Assembly: GCF_000878195.1 (NCBI RefSeq) | Contig: NZ_JXST01000014.1 | Coordinates: 1 to 64,000 of the forward strand | Source: Mycolicibacterium llatzerense | Lineage (GTDB): Bacteria > Actinomycetota > Actinomycetes > Mycobacteriales > Mycobacteriaceae | Length of the DNA: 64,000 nucleotides | Reading direction: 5' to 3' | Shown: piece by piece, positions 8,426 through 15,674 of the stretch | How the letters are laid out: the number at the start of each line of letters is the position of its first letter | How positions within the stretch are numbered: the stretch's first letter is position 1 | Position numbers and translations under genes: made by a program | Notes under the pieces: model-generated | What the model was told of the DNA's origin: nothing | What the model saw: only the letters and a program-made list of their open reading frames with translations | The model's database searches: none

Positions 8426-9052
8426 ATGACCATCACCGAAACTCCCACCACCAACGACACCGCGAACGGGCAGGTCATCGAGGCCGAGCTCACCGGTGAC
8501 GCCGCCGAAGAGGACACCAACACCGGTCTCGCGATCCGCGAGGTGCTGAGCGGTGTGCTGGAGCGCCAGCTCGACGCCGGCCACAGCCTCACCCGTCAGC
8601 TCGTCAGCGCCACCTCCGCGGCCGCCGAGGCCGTCGTCGAGTCTCCGGCCAAGGTGCTCTCGTCGGTGCGCGACGGCGCCACCCTGCCGGATGCGGTGAC
8701 CGAGACCGGCTCGGCCGTTCAGGACGTGCTGGCCGAGTCGGGTCGCGACATCCGTAGCGCCGTAGGCGAATACGTCGGCCGCAATGCCGTCGGCCCGAAC
8801 GCGATCATCGCCGGCGCCTCGCACGTGGCCGGCTCGCTGGTTCGCGCCCAGGGCGCTTTGACCGCGACCGCCGTCGACGGACTGTTCACAGTGGCCGGCA
8901 CCGCCGCCCAGGGCGCCGACGACGTGCGCGAGGTCGCCGGCCGCGAATGGGGCGAGCTGCGCACCACCGCGACGTCCGCCCGTGAAGCGGTCGAAGCCCA
9001 GATCACCGTCACCCGCGAGAGCATCCGGGACGCTTTCGACATCACTGCTTGA
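8426..9052 (+). CDS. Acidic, Ala/Thr-rich helical protein of unknown function
   Basis: A 208-aa protein without signal peptide or membrane segment. It is rich in Ala, Thr, Val, Glu and Asp, with heptad-like helical stretches (LERQLDAGHSLTRQLVSATSAAAEAVVE; about residues 40-80) suggesting a coiled coil or amphipathic helix bundle. The repeated pattern of small residues recalls heparin-binding and lipid-associated helical proteins of mycobacteria, but no named domain was recognised. The start ATG at 8426 has AGGAG six bases upstream, better than the upstream in-frame codons. It converges on the secreted-protein gene at 9119, with a strong hairpin between them. Confidence 0.75.
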   Translation: MTITETPTTNDTANGQVIEAELTGDAAEEDTNTGLAIREVLSGVLERQLDAGHSLTRQLVSATSAAAEAVVESPAKVLSSVRDGATLPDAVTETGSAVQDVLAESGRDIRSAVGEYVGRNAVGPNAIIAGASHVAGSLVRAQGALTATAVDGLFTVAGTAAQGADDVREVAGREWGELRTTATSAREAVEAQITVTRESIRDAFDITA

Positions 9053-9063
9053 TTCACCGCGAC

Positions 9064-9099
9064 GCTCGGGATCGGTCGGAGTACCGGCCGATCCCGAGC
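9064..9099. terminator. Bidirectional hairpin between convergent genes
   Basis: A perfect 12-bp inverted repeat, GCTCGGGATCGG (9064-9075) and CCGATCCCGAGC (9088-9099), with a further partial CGG/CCG pairing inside. It begins 11 bp after the stop of the upstream plus-strand gene and ends 19 bp before the stop of the minus-strand gene. No U tract follows on either strand, as is usual for mycobacterial terminators. The placement fits termination from both sides. Confidence 0.65.
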
Positions 9100-9118
9100 A
9101 CCACACGGCTCCTACTGG

Positions 9119-10573
9119 TTACTCGGCGCCGGCCTTGGCCGAACGATGAGCGCCGCTCTTAGCGTCACCCCGCGTCTTGCCGGTCGAATCGTGCGAACGA
9201 CCGCTGTTACCACCGGAATCGGATGCAGCGCTGTCGCCCCCCTTCGCCTTCGCGCCGTCCCGCTTGGGGTTCTTGGCACCCTTGCGAGTCGACGTCGTCG
9301 ACCCGTCATCGGTGCCCTTGGCACCGCCTGCGGTGGCAGCCCCGGTACCGCCGCCATCACTGCTCGACGATTTCGTGCCCCGCGTCTGACGGTCCTGCTT
9401 CACCGCGGGCGCGCCCGCAGCAGAGTCGTCGCCGGCACCAGCTGAAGGAGTCGACGCCGCACCGCTGTCGGACACTGCCGCGGGCTTGGTCACCGACGCA
9501 GACTTGTCCTCGGGATCAGCCACGGCAGCCGGCGCCGTACCGCTGTCGGCGGCGGCCGGCGCCTTGTCAGCGCCGGTCTTTTCAGCGCCGGTCTTGTCGG
9601 ACGCCGCCTTGTCCGGCGACGCGGTCGACACTGCGGCGAGCGCCTTCGTCTCTGCGGCCGGCTTGGCGGTGGGCGTGGCCTTTACGGCAGTCGACAGGGC
9701 GACCATTGCCGACGTCGGCGACGGAACGCTGACCGCGGCGACGGGCGGCGGAGTCACTGGTTTGATCGCGGTTGCGATGATGCCGAGCGCGTTCCGCAGA
9801 CCCTGCACGATGCCGTTCGGCCCGAGGATTCCGGCTCCGTCGCCGTTGTACCCGTTGAGCAGGGCGCCGGTGAGGGATCCGGGCATCGCAACGATTGCGT
9901 TCACGACAGCACCGAGATTCTTCGCACTGAGCGCGTTGACCACGTTCTGGAGCCCGTCGCCCGTGGCGGTAACGACGTCACTCATCACCGCAAGTAACGG
10001 GAATCCGGCTGCCAGGACCCAACCCGCGCCACTCGGTGACGTGATGGCGGTGTCGATCACGTTGAGCATGTTCTGCACCGGCTTACGGAAGGCGGCTTGA
10101 ACATCGGTGAGGATGCTGGTGGTCAGGATCGGCAGGACGAAGGGGGTGAGCACCGCGCCATACAGCGTCTGCACCGCATCAGCGACGTGCCCGGCCGCGA
10201 GTTGCTGGAATGCCTGCTTCAGGGATTCCGGCGTCGTGGCCAACTGCTGACCGACCGCAACCAGGTAGTCCCGGACGGACCCGCCGACGGTGACGGCACT
10301 GGCGATCTGATTCCTCACCACCTGACCAAGGACGGGGGCCGGGTCCGCGATCACCTCGGTGACGAGACCTTTCGTGTTCTGCAGGGCCTCGGTGATGATC
10401 TGCCCCCATTGGGTGATCGGGTTGACCTGCGCCGTGAGCTGGACCGCACTTGCGTGGAGTGCCGGCAGGTGCAGGTCTGGCATCGGCTGGTGCGTGATCG
10501 GAGACAGCGCGATGACGCCGGCCCCCATCAGCGCAACGCCGGTCGTGAGGCTGGAGCGAACAGCAGTTTGCAT
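9119..10573 (-). CDS. Secreted Ala/Lys/Asp-rich protein, unknown function
   Basis: A 484-aa protein. The N-terminus (MQTAVRSSLTTGVALMGAGVIALSPI) is a signal-type hydrophobic segment ending in small residues, so export is likely. Residues about 40-260 are a helical domain in which the same kind of amphipathic and transmembrane-like segments recur. The last roughly 200 residues are low-complexity Ala/Pro/Ser/Lys/Asp with short tandem units such as KTGAEKTGADKAP, ending in a basic tail. Similar secreted proteins starting near VRSSLTTGVALMGAG occur in mycobacteria; no enzyme motif is visible. The ATG at 10573 has GGGGAAG upstream. A spaced inverted repeat GATAT-N13-ATATC lies at 10597-10619, possibly an operator. 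Confidence 0.75.
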   Translation of the reverse strand: MQTAVRSSLTTGVALMGAGVIALSPITHQPMPDLHLPALHASAVQLTAQVNPITQWGQIITEALQNTKGLVTEVIADPAPVLGQVVRNQIASAVTVGGSVRDYLVAVGQQLATTPESLKQAFQQLAAGHVADAVQTLYGAVLTPFVLPILTTSILTDVQAAFRKPVQNMLNVIDTAITSPSGAGWVLAAGFPLLAVMSDVVTATGDGLQNVVNALSAKNLGAVVNAIVAMPGSLTGALLNGYNGDGAGILGPNGIVQGLRNALGIIATAIKPVTPPPVAAVSVPSPTSAMVALSTAVKATPTAKPAAETKALAAVSTASPDKAASDKTGAEKTGADKAPAAADSGTAPAAVADPEDKSASVTKPAAVSDSGAASTPSAGAGDDSAAGAPAVKQDRQTRGTKSSSSDGGGTGAATAGGAKGTDDGSTTSTRKGAKNPKRDGAKAKGGDSAASDSGGNSGRSHDSTGKTRGDAKSGAHRSAKAGAE

Positions 10574-11006
10574 GGTGCTTCCCCGAACGTTGATGTGATA
10601 TTGACCACAGGACCATATCGAGATATTGCCGGGGAGTTCACAGAAATCGACGAATAGAACGTGTTTCATATTGATTGGATTTCGCGGCTGATCGCCTACT
10701 GGCTGGTAGCTTTTTAGCTGGTCAGACTAATCACATATCGACGCGAAGAGTGTTAGATGTAGTCATAATTGACTATTTCGTCAGATATTTCCATCACGCG
10801 GACGTTCACCGATTGGTTGCTGCAGGATTCGAAGAATCACGCCCGAGGCTGGCAGTAGCGTCATTCAGCGGCGAGCACAGATTCGCCCCATCCGCCCCGG
10901 ACGATGCTCCACGCCCGCACCCCAGGCGAGGCGGTTTCCCGACCACAACACCAGCACCGAGCCGGCACCCGAAAGTTGCTACACGATCAGCCCGACAGGG
11001 GCCCGG
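10574..11006. other. 433-bp region without a convincing gene, partly AT-rich
   Basis: The stretch at about 10670-10795 is visibly richer in A/T than its surroundings (for example GTAGTCATAATTGACTATTTCGTC). It lies between the start of the secreted-protein gene and the end of the HxlR gene. The promoter for the secreted protein must be here. An open plus-strand frame runs through it into antisense of the HxlR gene, but it has no ribosome site and looks spurious. No hairpin terminator was found for the HxlR gene. Confidence 0.5.
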
Positions 11007-11636
11007 TCACGCACCGAAAACTGATCGGACCGCGGCCTCATCGCCGTCGACTTCGACGAGTCCGAGCGCACGGGCATCACCGAGGGCGAGTGCACCCGCA
11101 GCGAGACCGAGGACGCAGGCGGGGCCCGTGCTGATCGAGGCATCAAGCTTGCGGCCGTCGGGCGGACCGACCTCGAAGCCGGAGCGGGTCGCGCGCAGCT
11201 GCAGGGTCTCGTTGCCGAGCACGAGGCCGATCGTCACCACAGAGCGGACCTTGACCCGGCCGTCGAGCAGGGCCGGGACGGCGAGGGTGAGCCACTCCGG
11301 CCGGAAGGAGTCACTGCCCGCGGGACCACTGATCATCAACGGCGTGGACCAGCGGAGCAGGCCTTCGATCGGCTGGCGCAACTCCGCACCCCACGGCGTC
11401 AGGGTGTATTCGACCACGCTGCCCTCGCCGGCCAGCCGGCGCTCGACCACCCCCGCGGCCTCGAGATCGCGGAGCCGGTCGGCGAGCAGGTTGGTCGCAA
11501 TGCCGGGGAGGCGCTCGATCAGATCGCGGTAGCGGGCGGGCGCGATGAGGAGTTCCCGCACGATGAGGAGATTCCATCGGTCGCCCACGATTTCGAGGGA
11601 CCGGGCGAGCCCGCAGTATTGGTCGTAGCTGCGCAT
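11007..11636 (-). CDS. HxlR-family regulator with C-terminal SCP2-like domain
   Basis: A 209-aa protein. Residues 1-100 are a winged-helix HxlR domain (MRSYDQYCGLARSLEIVGDRWNLLIVRELL, with the conserved early Cys at residue 8 and GDRW motif). Residues about 110-205 resemble the sterol-carrier/SCP2-like effector module that mycobacterial HxlR proteins often carry. It is divergent from the hydrolase at 11719, separated by 82 bp that hold a perfect inverted repeat. The likely role is repression of itself and the hydrolase, relieved by a hydrophobic ligand or thiol oxidation; this is inference. Confidence 0.85.
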   Translation of the reverse strand: MRSYDQYCGLARSLEIVGDRWNLLIVRELLIAPARYRDLIERLPGIATNLLADRLRDLEAAGVVERRLAGEGSVVEYTLTPWGAELRQPIEGLLRWSTPLMISGPAGSDSFRPEWLTLAVPALLDGRVKVRSVVTIGLVLGNETLQLRATRSGFEVGPPDGRKLDASISTGPACVLGLAAGALALGDARALGLVEVDGDEAAVRSVFGA

Positions 11637-11650
11637 CGCTCCGCCCTTCT

Positions 11651-11667
11651 ACTTGAATTTCTCAAGT
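11651..11667. promoter_or_regulatory. Candidate HxlR operator
   Basis: ACTTGA (11651-11656) and TCAAGT (11662-11667) form a perfect 6-bp inverted repeat around ATTTC. It lies in the 82-bp gap between the divergent HxlR and hydrolase genes, 14 bp upstream of the HxlR start. A related half-site GTTCAAG occurs about 12 bp further on. Size and position fit a dimeric winged-helix operator. Confidence 0.55.
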
Positions 11668-11718
11668 GACTATGAGATGTTCAAGCATACCCGGAAGCTC
11701 ATCAGACGAGGGGTCGCC

Positions 11719-12618
11719 ATGACCAACACCGCTCAGACCACACGGCCCGCCTGGGTCGACGACGATCTGTTCCCGTTCGAGAGCCACTTCATCGAGATCG
11801 ACGGCCACACCGTGCACTACGTGGACGAAGGGTCCGGCCCCACGCTGTTGATGCTGCATGGCAATCCGACGTGGTCGTTCCTGTTCCGCGACGTAATCCG
11901 CTTGCTGCGCAAGGACTTCCGGTGCATCGCCCTCGACTACCCCGGCTTCGGGTTGTCCACACCGAGGCCCGGTTACCGCTACCTGCCCGAGCAGCACGCG
12001 GAGGTCGTGACCGCGTTTGTCGACGCTCTGGACCTCAAGAACGTCACGTTGGTCGGGCAGGACTGGGGCGGCATGATCGGCCTTGCGGTGGCACAGCGGC
12101 GCCCGAGCGTCTTCCATCGGCTGGTGCTCGCCAATACCTGGGCCTGGCCGGTCAACGGGACATTCCACTTCGAGTGGTTCGGTCGCATCGTCGGCGGACT
12201 CCCGATGCGTTTCCTGGTCCGGCAGTTCAATCTGCTCGTCAACGCCTTCATCCCGACCGGCCACCAGAGGCGCAAGCCGACCGCAGCCGAGATGGATCAC
12301 TACCGCCGGGCGCTGGGCACCGCCGACCGACGTCAGGCGTCTGCCGTGCTCCCGGGCCGGGTCCTTGCGAGTCGGGATTTCTTCGCCGAGGTGGAGGCCG
12401 GGCTGCCGGACGTCGCCCATCTGCCGACGCTCGTCGTCTGGGGCGACGCCGACATCGCCTTCCGTCCCCAGGAGCGTGAGCGGCTCGAGGCGACCTTCTC
12501 GAACCACACCACGGTGATCGTCGAGGGCGCCGGAACCTATGTCGAGTCCGACGCCCCCGAGGAATTCGCCGCAGCGATCCGCACGTTCAGCGACGGCGCG
12601 CGACAGCCTTCCGAGTAG
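11719..12618 (+). CDS. Haloalkane-dehalogenase-like alpha/beta hydrolase lacking catalytic His
   Basis: A 299-aa alpha/beta hydrolase very close in layout to haloalkane dehalogenases. HGNPTWSFLFR supplies the oxyanion-hole Asn and Trp, the nucleophile Asp115 lies in LVGQDWGG, and an acidic residue follows in VWGDADIAF. Where the family has its catalytic histidine in a G-H-F-[VIL]-Q-E pattern, this protein reads EGAGTYVESDAPEEF, so Thr273 (codon ACC, 12535-12537) replaces His. Activity as a dehalogenase is therefore doubtful. ATG at 11719 follows GACGAGGGG. Expression is probably controlled by the divergent HxlR protein. The last 32 bp overlap the convergent AhpD-like gene. Confidence 0.82.
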   Translation: MTNTAQTTRPAWVDDDLFPFESHFIEIDGHTVHYVDEGSGPTLLMLHGNPTWSFLFRDVIRLLRKDFRCIALDYPGFGLSTPRPGYRYLPEQHAEVVTAFVDALDLKNVTLVGQDWGGMIGLAVAQRRPSVFHRLVLANTWAWPVNGTFHFEWFGRIVGGLPMRFLVRQFNLLVNAFIPTGHQRRKPTAAEMDHYRRALGTADRRQASAVLPGRVLASRDFFAEVEAGLPDVAHLPTLVVWGDADIAFRPQERERLEATFSNHTTVIVEGAGTYVESDAPEEFAAAIRTFSDGARQPSE

Positions 12619-13069
12619 CGGCGTTCAGCCGGTTCCACGAGTTGATGACGGTGGCCATGCCGACGACGTGCGCGAGCTCGCGCTCGGTGAACACCGCGGC
12701 GGCTTGGGCGTACACGTCGTCCGGAACCGGGCCGTGGCTCAGATCGGTGATGGCCTCGGTGATGGCCAGCGCGGCCCGCTCGCGGTCGGTGAACAGATCG
12801 CCGGCTTCCTCCCACGCGGCAACCAAGGCCAGACGCTGCTCGGTCTCGCCGAAGCGGCGCGCGTCGTGGACATGCATGTCGAGGCAGAAGGCGCAGTGGT
12901 TGAGCTGCGAGGCGCGAATCTTGATCAGCTCACCGATGGTCGAATCAATCTCCTTGGACGCGGCATTGCTGAAGGCCATCATCCCGGCGTAGAGCTCGGG
13001 AGCGACGTCGTAGATGTCGATGCGCTTGGCGTGGATAGTGGTGGTCGGTGCATTCAGTGTCTCGGTCAT
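12587..13069 (-). CDS. AhpD-like carboxymuconolactone decarboxylase family protein
   Basis: A 160-aa all-helical protein of the CMD/AhpD superfamily. The redox motif is NHCAFCLDMHVHDAR (CxxC followed by His), typical of alkylhydroperoxidase-D-like peroxidases. The start is MTETLNAPTTTIHAKRIDI at 13069; an in-frame ATG at 13087 would add six residues. The gene is transcribed divergently from the MocR regulator at 13119, so it is the most likely target of that regulator. Its 3' end overlaps the hydrolase by 32 bp in antisense. Probable role: detoxifying hydroperoxides or isomerising a lactone; the substrate cannot be told. Confidence 0.85.
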   Translation of the reverse strand: MTETLNAPTTTIHAKRIDIYDVAPELYAGMMAFSNAASKEIDSTIGELIKIRASQLNHCAFCLDMHVHDARRFGETEQRLALVAAWEEAGDLFTDRERAALAITEAITDLSHGPVPDDVYAQAAAVFTERELAHVVGMATVINSWNRLNAATRKAVARRR

Positions 13070-13100
13070 GGCATCCACGTTAGCCATGAAAAACCCGCGA

Positions 13101-13124
13101 ACATGGTTCAATTTGTACATGGTT
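13101..13124. promoter_or_regulatory. Direct-repeat operator for the MocR regulator
   Basis: ACATGGTT occurs twice in the same orientation at 13101-13108 and 13117-13124, 16 bp apart, in the 49-bp gap between the divergent AhpD-like and MocR genes. The second copy runs over the MocR ATG at 13119. MocR/PdxR-type regulators are known to bind directly repeated half-sites, so binding here could both repress mocR and act on the divergent promoter. Confidence 0.5.
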
Positions 13125-14540
13125 TCATGGGCCAATTCTGCGGCGAACAGCGCCGGGCTGGACCTGCACCTGGACCTCGGATCCACCGTCCACCCGCGCC
13201 GACGCGGCACTCGTGACCAGCTGATCAGGGCACTGAGAGACGCGGTCCGATCAGGTCGGCTGACAGCCGGCACCATGCTGCCGCCATCTCGATCGTTGGC
13301 CACCGACCTCGGATTGGCCCGCAACACCGTCGCCGAGGCCTACGCCGAATTGGTCGCCGAGGGCTGGCTGGGCTCGCGCCAGGGCGCGGGCACGTGGGTC
13401 GTCGGCTCGCACACCGAATCGGCACCGGTCACCCAGCGCGCCCAACCGGGCACCCCCACGCACAACCTCATGCCGGGTTCGGGAAACGTCGCGGCGTTTC
13501 CTCGGCAGGCCTGGCTGGCCTCGGCGCGCCGGGCCCTCACCAACGCCCCGACCGAAGCACTCCGCACCGGCGACGCCCGCGGGCGACCGGAACTGCGCGC
13601 CGCGCTCGCCACCTACCTGGCCCGGGCCCGCGGCGTCCGCACCACGGCCGAATCGATCGTCATCTGCGCCGGGACCCGCCACGCCGTCGAGCTGCTGTCG
13701 AAAGTGTTCGCGCCGGGCACCATTGCCGTCGAAGACTACGGACTGTTCCTGTTCCGGGACGCCATCGCCCAGAACGGATCCGGCACGGTGCCGATCCGGA
13801 TCGATGACCACGGCGCCGTCGTCGAAGATCTCGAAACCACCAGCGCGGCAGCAGTTCTGCTCACCCCGGCGCACCATTTCCCGCACGGCGTACCCCTGCA
13901 TCCCGCGCGACGCACCCAGGCCATCGACTGGGCGGTCCGCACGAAAAGCTATGTCCTGGAAGACGACTACGACGGCGAGTTCCGCTACGACCGGCAACCG
14001 ATCGGCTCCGTGCAAGGACTCGATCCCGACCGAGTGGCCTATCTCGGCTCGGCCAGCAAGAGCCTGTCGCCCGTGCTGCGGTTGGGCTGGATGGTGTTGC
14101 CCGACAACCTGATCGACCCGGTGCTGGCCGCGGCGGGCGGGCAACAGTTCTACGTCAACGCCATCGACCAACTGACCATGGCCGACTTCATCGAATCCGG
14201 GCAGTACGACAAGCACATTCGCCGGATGCGCAACAGCTACCGGCGGCGGCGAGATGCGCTGGCGGCCAAGCTGTCCGGGCTGGATGTCGAAATCAGTGGC
14301 CTGTCAGCCGGACTGCACGCCTTGATCCGGTTGCCGGACGGGACCGAACACGAGGTCATGCGGCGCGCAGCCGACGCCGGAATCGCGCTGTCCGGGCTGG
14401 CGCTGCTGCGCCACCCGAATGCGGCGACAGACACCCCGTATCAGGACGGCGTGGTGGTGAGCTTCGGCACGCCGGCCGACCACGAGTTCAACGCCGCGCT
14501 CGACGCATTGCATGCCGTGCTGGCGGCCGTCAGCCGGTGA
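13119..14540 (+). CDS. MocR/PdxR-type GntR regulator with aminotransferase domain
   Basis: A 473-aa fusion. Residues about 15-85 are a GntR winged helix (RGTRDQLIRALRDAVRSGRL ... NTVAEAYAELVAEGWL). From about residue 115 to the end is a fold-type I aminotransferase domain with the PLP lysine, Lys314, in GSASKSLSP, and the conserved DDYDGEFRYD. Such proteins usually sense PLP or an amino compound and control a neighbouring gene. It is divergent from the AhpD-like gene with direct repeats in the gap. The ATG at 13119 is taken because MVSWANSAANS fits the family start; the region upstream of it is antisense to the neighbour. Its stop overlaps the convergent HD-domain gene by 11 bp. Confidence 0.88.
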   Translation: MVSWANSAANSAGLDLHLDLGSTVHPRRRGTRDQLIRALRDAVRSGRLTAGTMLPPSRSLATDLGLARNTVAEAYAELVAEGWLGSRQGAGTWVVGSHTESAPVTQRAQPGTPTHNLMPGSGNVAAFPRQAWLASARRALTNAPTEALRTGDARGRPELRAALATYLARARGVRTTAESIVICAGTRHAVELLSKVFAPGTIAVEDYGLFLFRDAIAQNGSGTVPIRIDDHGAVVEDLETTSAAAVLLTPAHHFPHGVPLHPARRTQAIDWAVRTKSYVLEDDYDGEFRYDRQPIGSVQGLDPDRVAYLGSASKSLSPVLRLGWMVLPDNLIDPVLAAAGGQQFYVNAIDQLTMADFIESGQYDKHIRRMRNSYRRRRDALAAKLSGLDVEISGLSAGLHALIRLPDGTEHEVMRRAADAGIALSGLALLRHPNAATDTPYQDGVVVSFGTPADHEFNAALDALHAVLAAVSR

Positions 14541-15153
14541 GCGACGCCAACTCCGCTTCGAGATTGGCCCGGGCGGCGTCCTCCCACAGCCGCTGCCCCT
14601 TGACCGTGCGGTACAGCGACGGCCCGGCGAGCATCGCCGCGATCATTCGGCCCCGCCACATTCCGAAGTCCGCGTCGCTGACGTGGCGGTACTCGGCCCG
14701 CACCCGCGCGGTGTTGTGTTGGTAGTCCGCCGGCGGCACCGCCAGCACCGCCAGGTCGGCGTCGGACAGCACCTGGCCGTTGTGGTCGTCGGCCGCTGGG
14801 TCGTGGGTGATGGTCACCCGCACCAGGCGCCCCACCTCCGCCACGAATGCCGGCTCCACGCCCAGATCGGCCAGGTCCGACTCGGCAAGCAGGGCGCTGT
14901 TCTCCTCGTCGTCGGACTGCCCGGCGTACACCGCGTCGTGGTACCAGGCGGCCAGGCGCACCGCGTCAGGATCGTCGGCGAAACCCTCCAGGGCGTCCAC
15001 TCCGGACAGGATGCCGCGCAGGTGACTCAGGTCGTGGTAACTGCGGTGCGGCTCGGCCCAGCGACCCAGCAGCGACGCCCCGACGTCGTCGACGCGCGGC
15101 GACACAGAATGCCGCGCCAGCAGTGTGTGCCATGCCTGGAGCAAATCGGTCAC
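14530..15153 (-). CDS. HD-domain metal-dependent phosphohydrolase
   Basis: A 207-aa protein of the predicted metal-dependent HD superfamily (COG4339 type). Metal ligands are visible as SYHDLSHL and AAWYHDAVY, where the paired HD supplies the signature, with ITHDPAADDHNG and SDADLAVL further on. It probably hydrolyses a phosphate ester or nucleotide, substrate unknown. GTG at 15153 (VTDLLQAWHTLL) is chosen; GTG at 15167 is an alternative. It is head to head with gtrA at 15182, with only 28 bp between, so the two promoters must overlap. Confidence 0.8.
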   Translation of the reverse strand: MTDLLQAWHTLLARHSVSPRVDDVGASLLGRWAEPHRSYHDLSHLRGILSGVDALEGFADDPDAVRLAAWYHDAVYAGQSDDEENSALLAESDLADLGVEPAFVAEVGRLVRVTITHDPAADDHNGQVLSDADLAVLAVPPADYQHNTARVRAEYRHVSDADFGMWRGRMIAAMLAGPSLYRTVKGQRLWEDAARANLEAELASLTG

Positions 15154-15181
15154 GTGTCCATGGTGCACGTAAGCTGCCCGG

Positions 15182-15649
15182 GTGGCCGAGCCAGTCGAGA
15201 TCCCCGCCGAACACAGTGCCGAGAAAGCCGTCGAGGCGTCCTTGGGCCTGGTGACGCAGGCATGGCGGTTCGTCGTCACCGGCGGCTTGTCAGCGGTGGT
15301 CGATTACGGCCTGTATGCGCTGCTCAGCGCCGTCTTCGTGGCGAACGGCATGCCGGACGCGCGGGCCACGCTCATCGCGAAGACACTCAGCTTCATCGCC
15401 GGCACGACGACGGCCTACCTGATCAACCGGCGCTGGACCTTCCAGGCAGAACCCAGCCGGGCACGATTCATCGCGGTTGTGATCTTGTACGCAGTCACCT
15501 TCGGACTGCAGGTCGGCATCAATCAGCTGTTCTATCTGCAATTCGAGGGCGAGTCCTGGCGACGGCCTGTGGCCTTTGTCATCGCCCAGGGCACGGCGAC
15601 GGTGATCAACTTCGTGGTGCAGCGAGCCGTGATTTTCCGGTTGAAGTGA
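15182..15649 (+). CDS. GtrA-family membrane protein (Rv3789 type)
   Basis: A 155-aa protein with four hydrophobic helices beginning near [19 protein letters not shown] and the family motif [11 protein letters not shown] between helices two and three. In M. tuberculosis Rv3789 occupies the same place just before dprE1 and has been linked to arabinan assembly, either moving decaprenyl-phosphoryl arabinose across the membrane or anchoring other proteins. It starts with GTG at 15182 and is 25 bp upstream of dprE1, so it probably belongs to the same transcript. Confidence 0.9.
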   Translation: MAEPVEIPAEHSAEKAVEASLGLVTQAWRFVVTGGLSAVVDYGLYALLSAVFVANGMPDARATLIAKTLSFIAGTTTAYLINRRWTFQAEPSRARFIAVVILYAVTFGLQVGINQLFYLQFEGESWRRPVAFVIAQGTATVINFVVQRAVIFRLK

Positions 15650-15674
15650 CGTTGGCCGGTACCCTTTGACCGTT

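Noticed and set aside
10675-11532. Open plus-strand frame of 285 codons across the region 3' of the secreted-protein promoter
   Set aside because: More than half is antisense to the HxlR gene and its composition is Arg/Pro/Ser-rich as expected of a shadow frame. It has no ribosome site.
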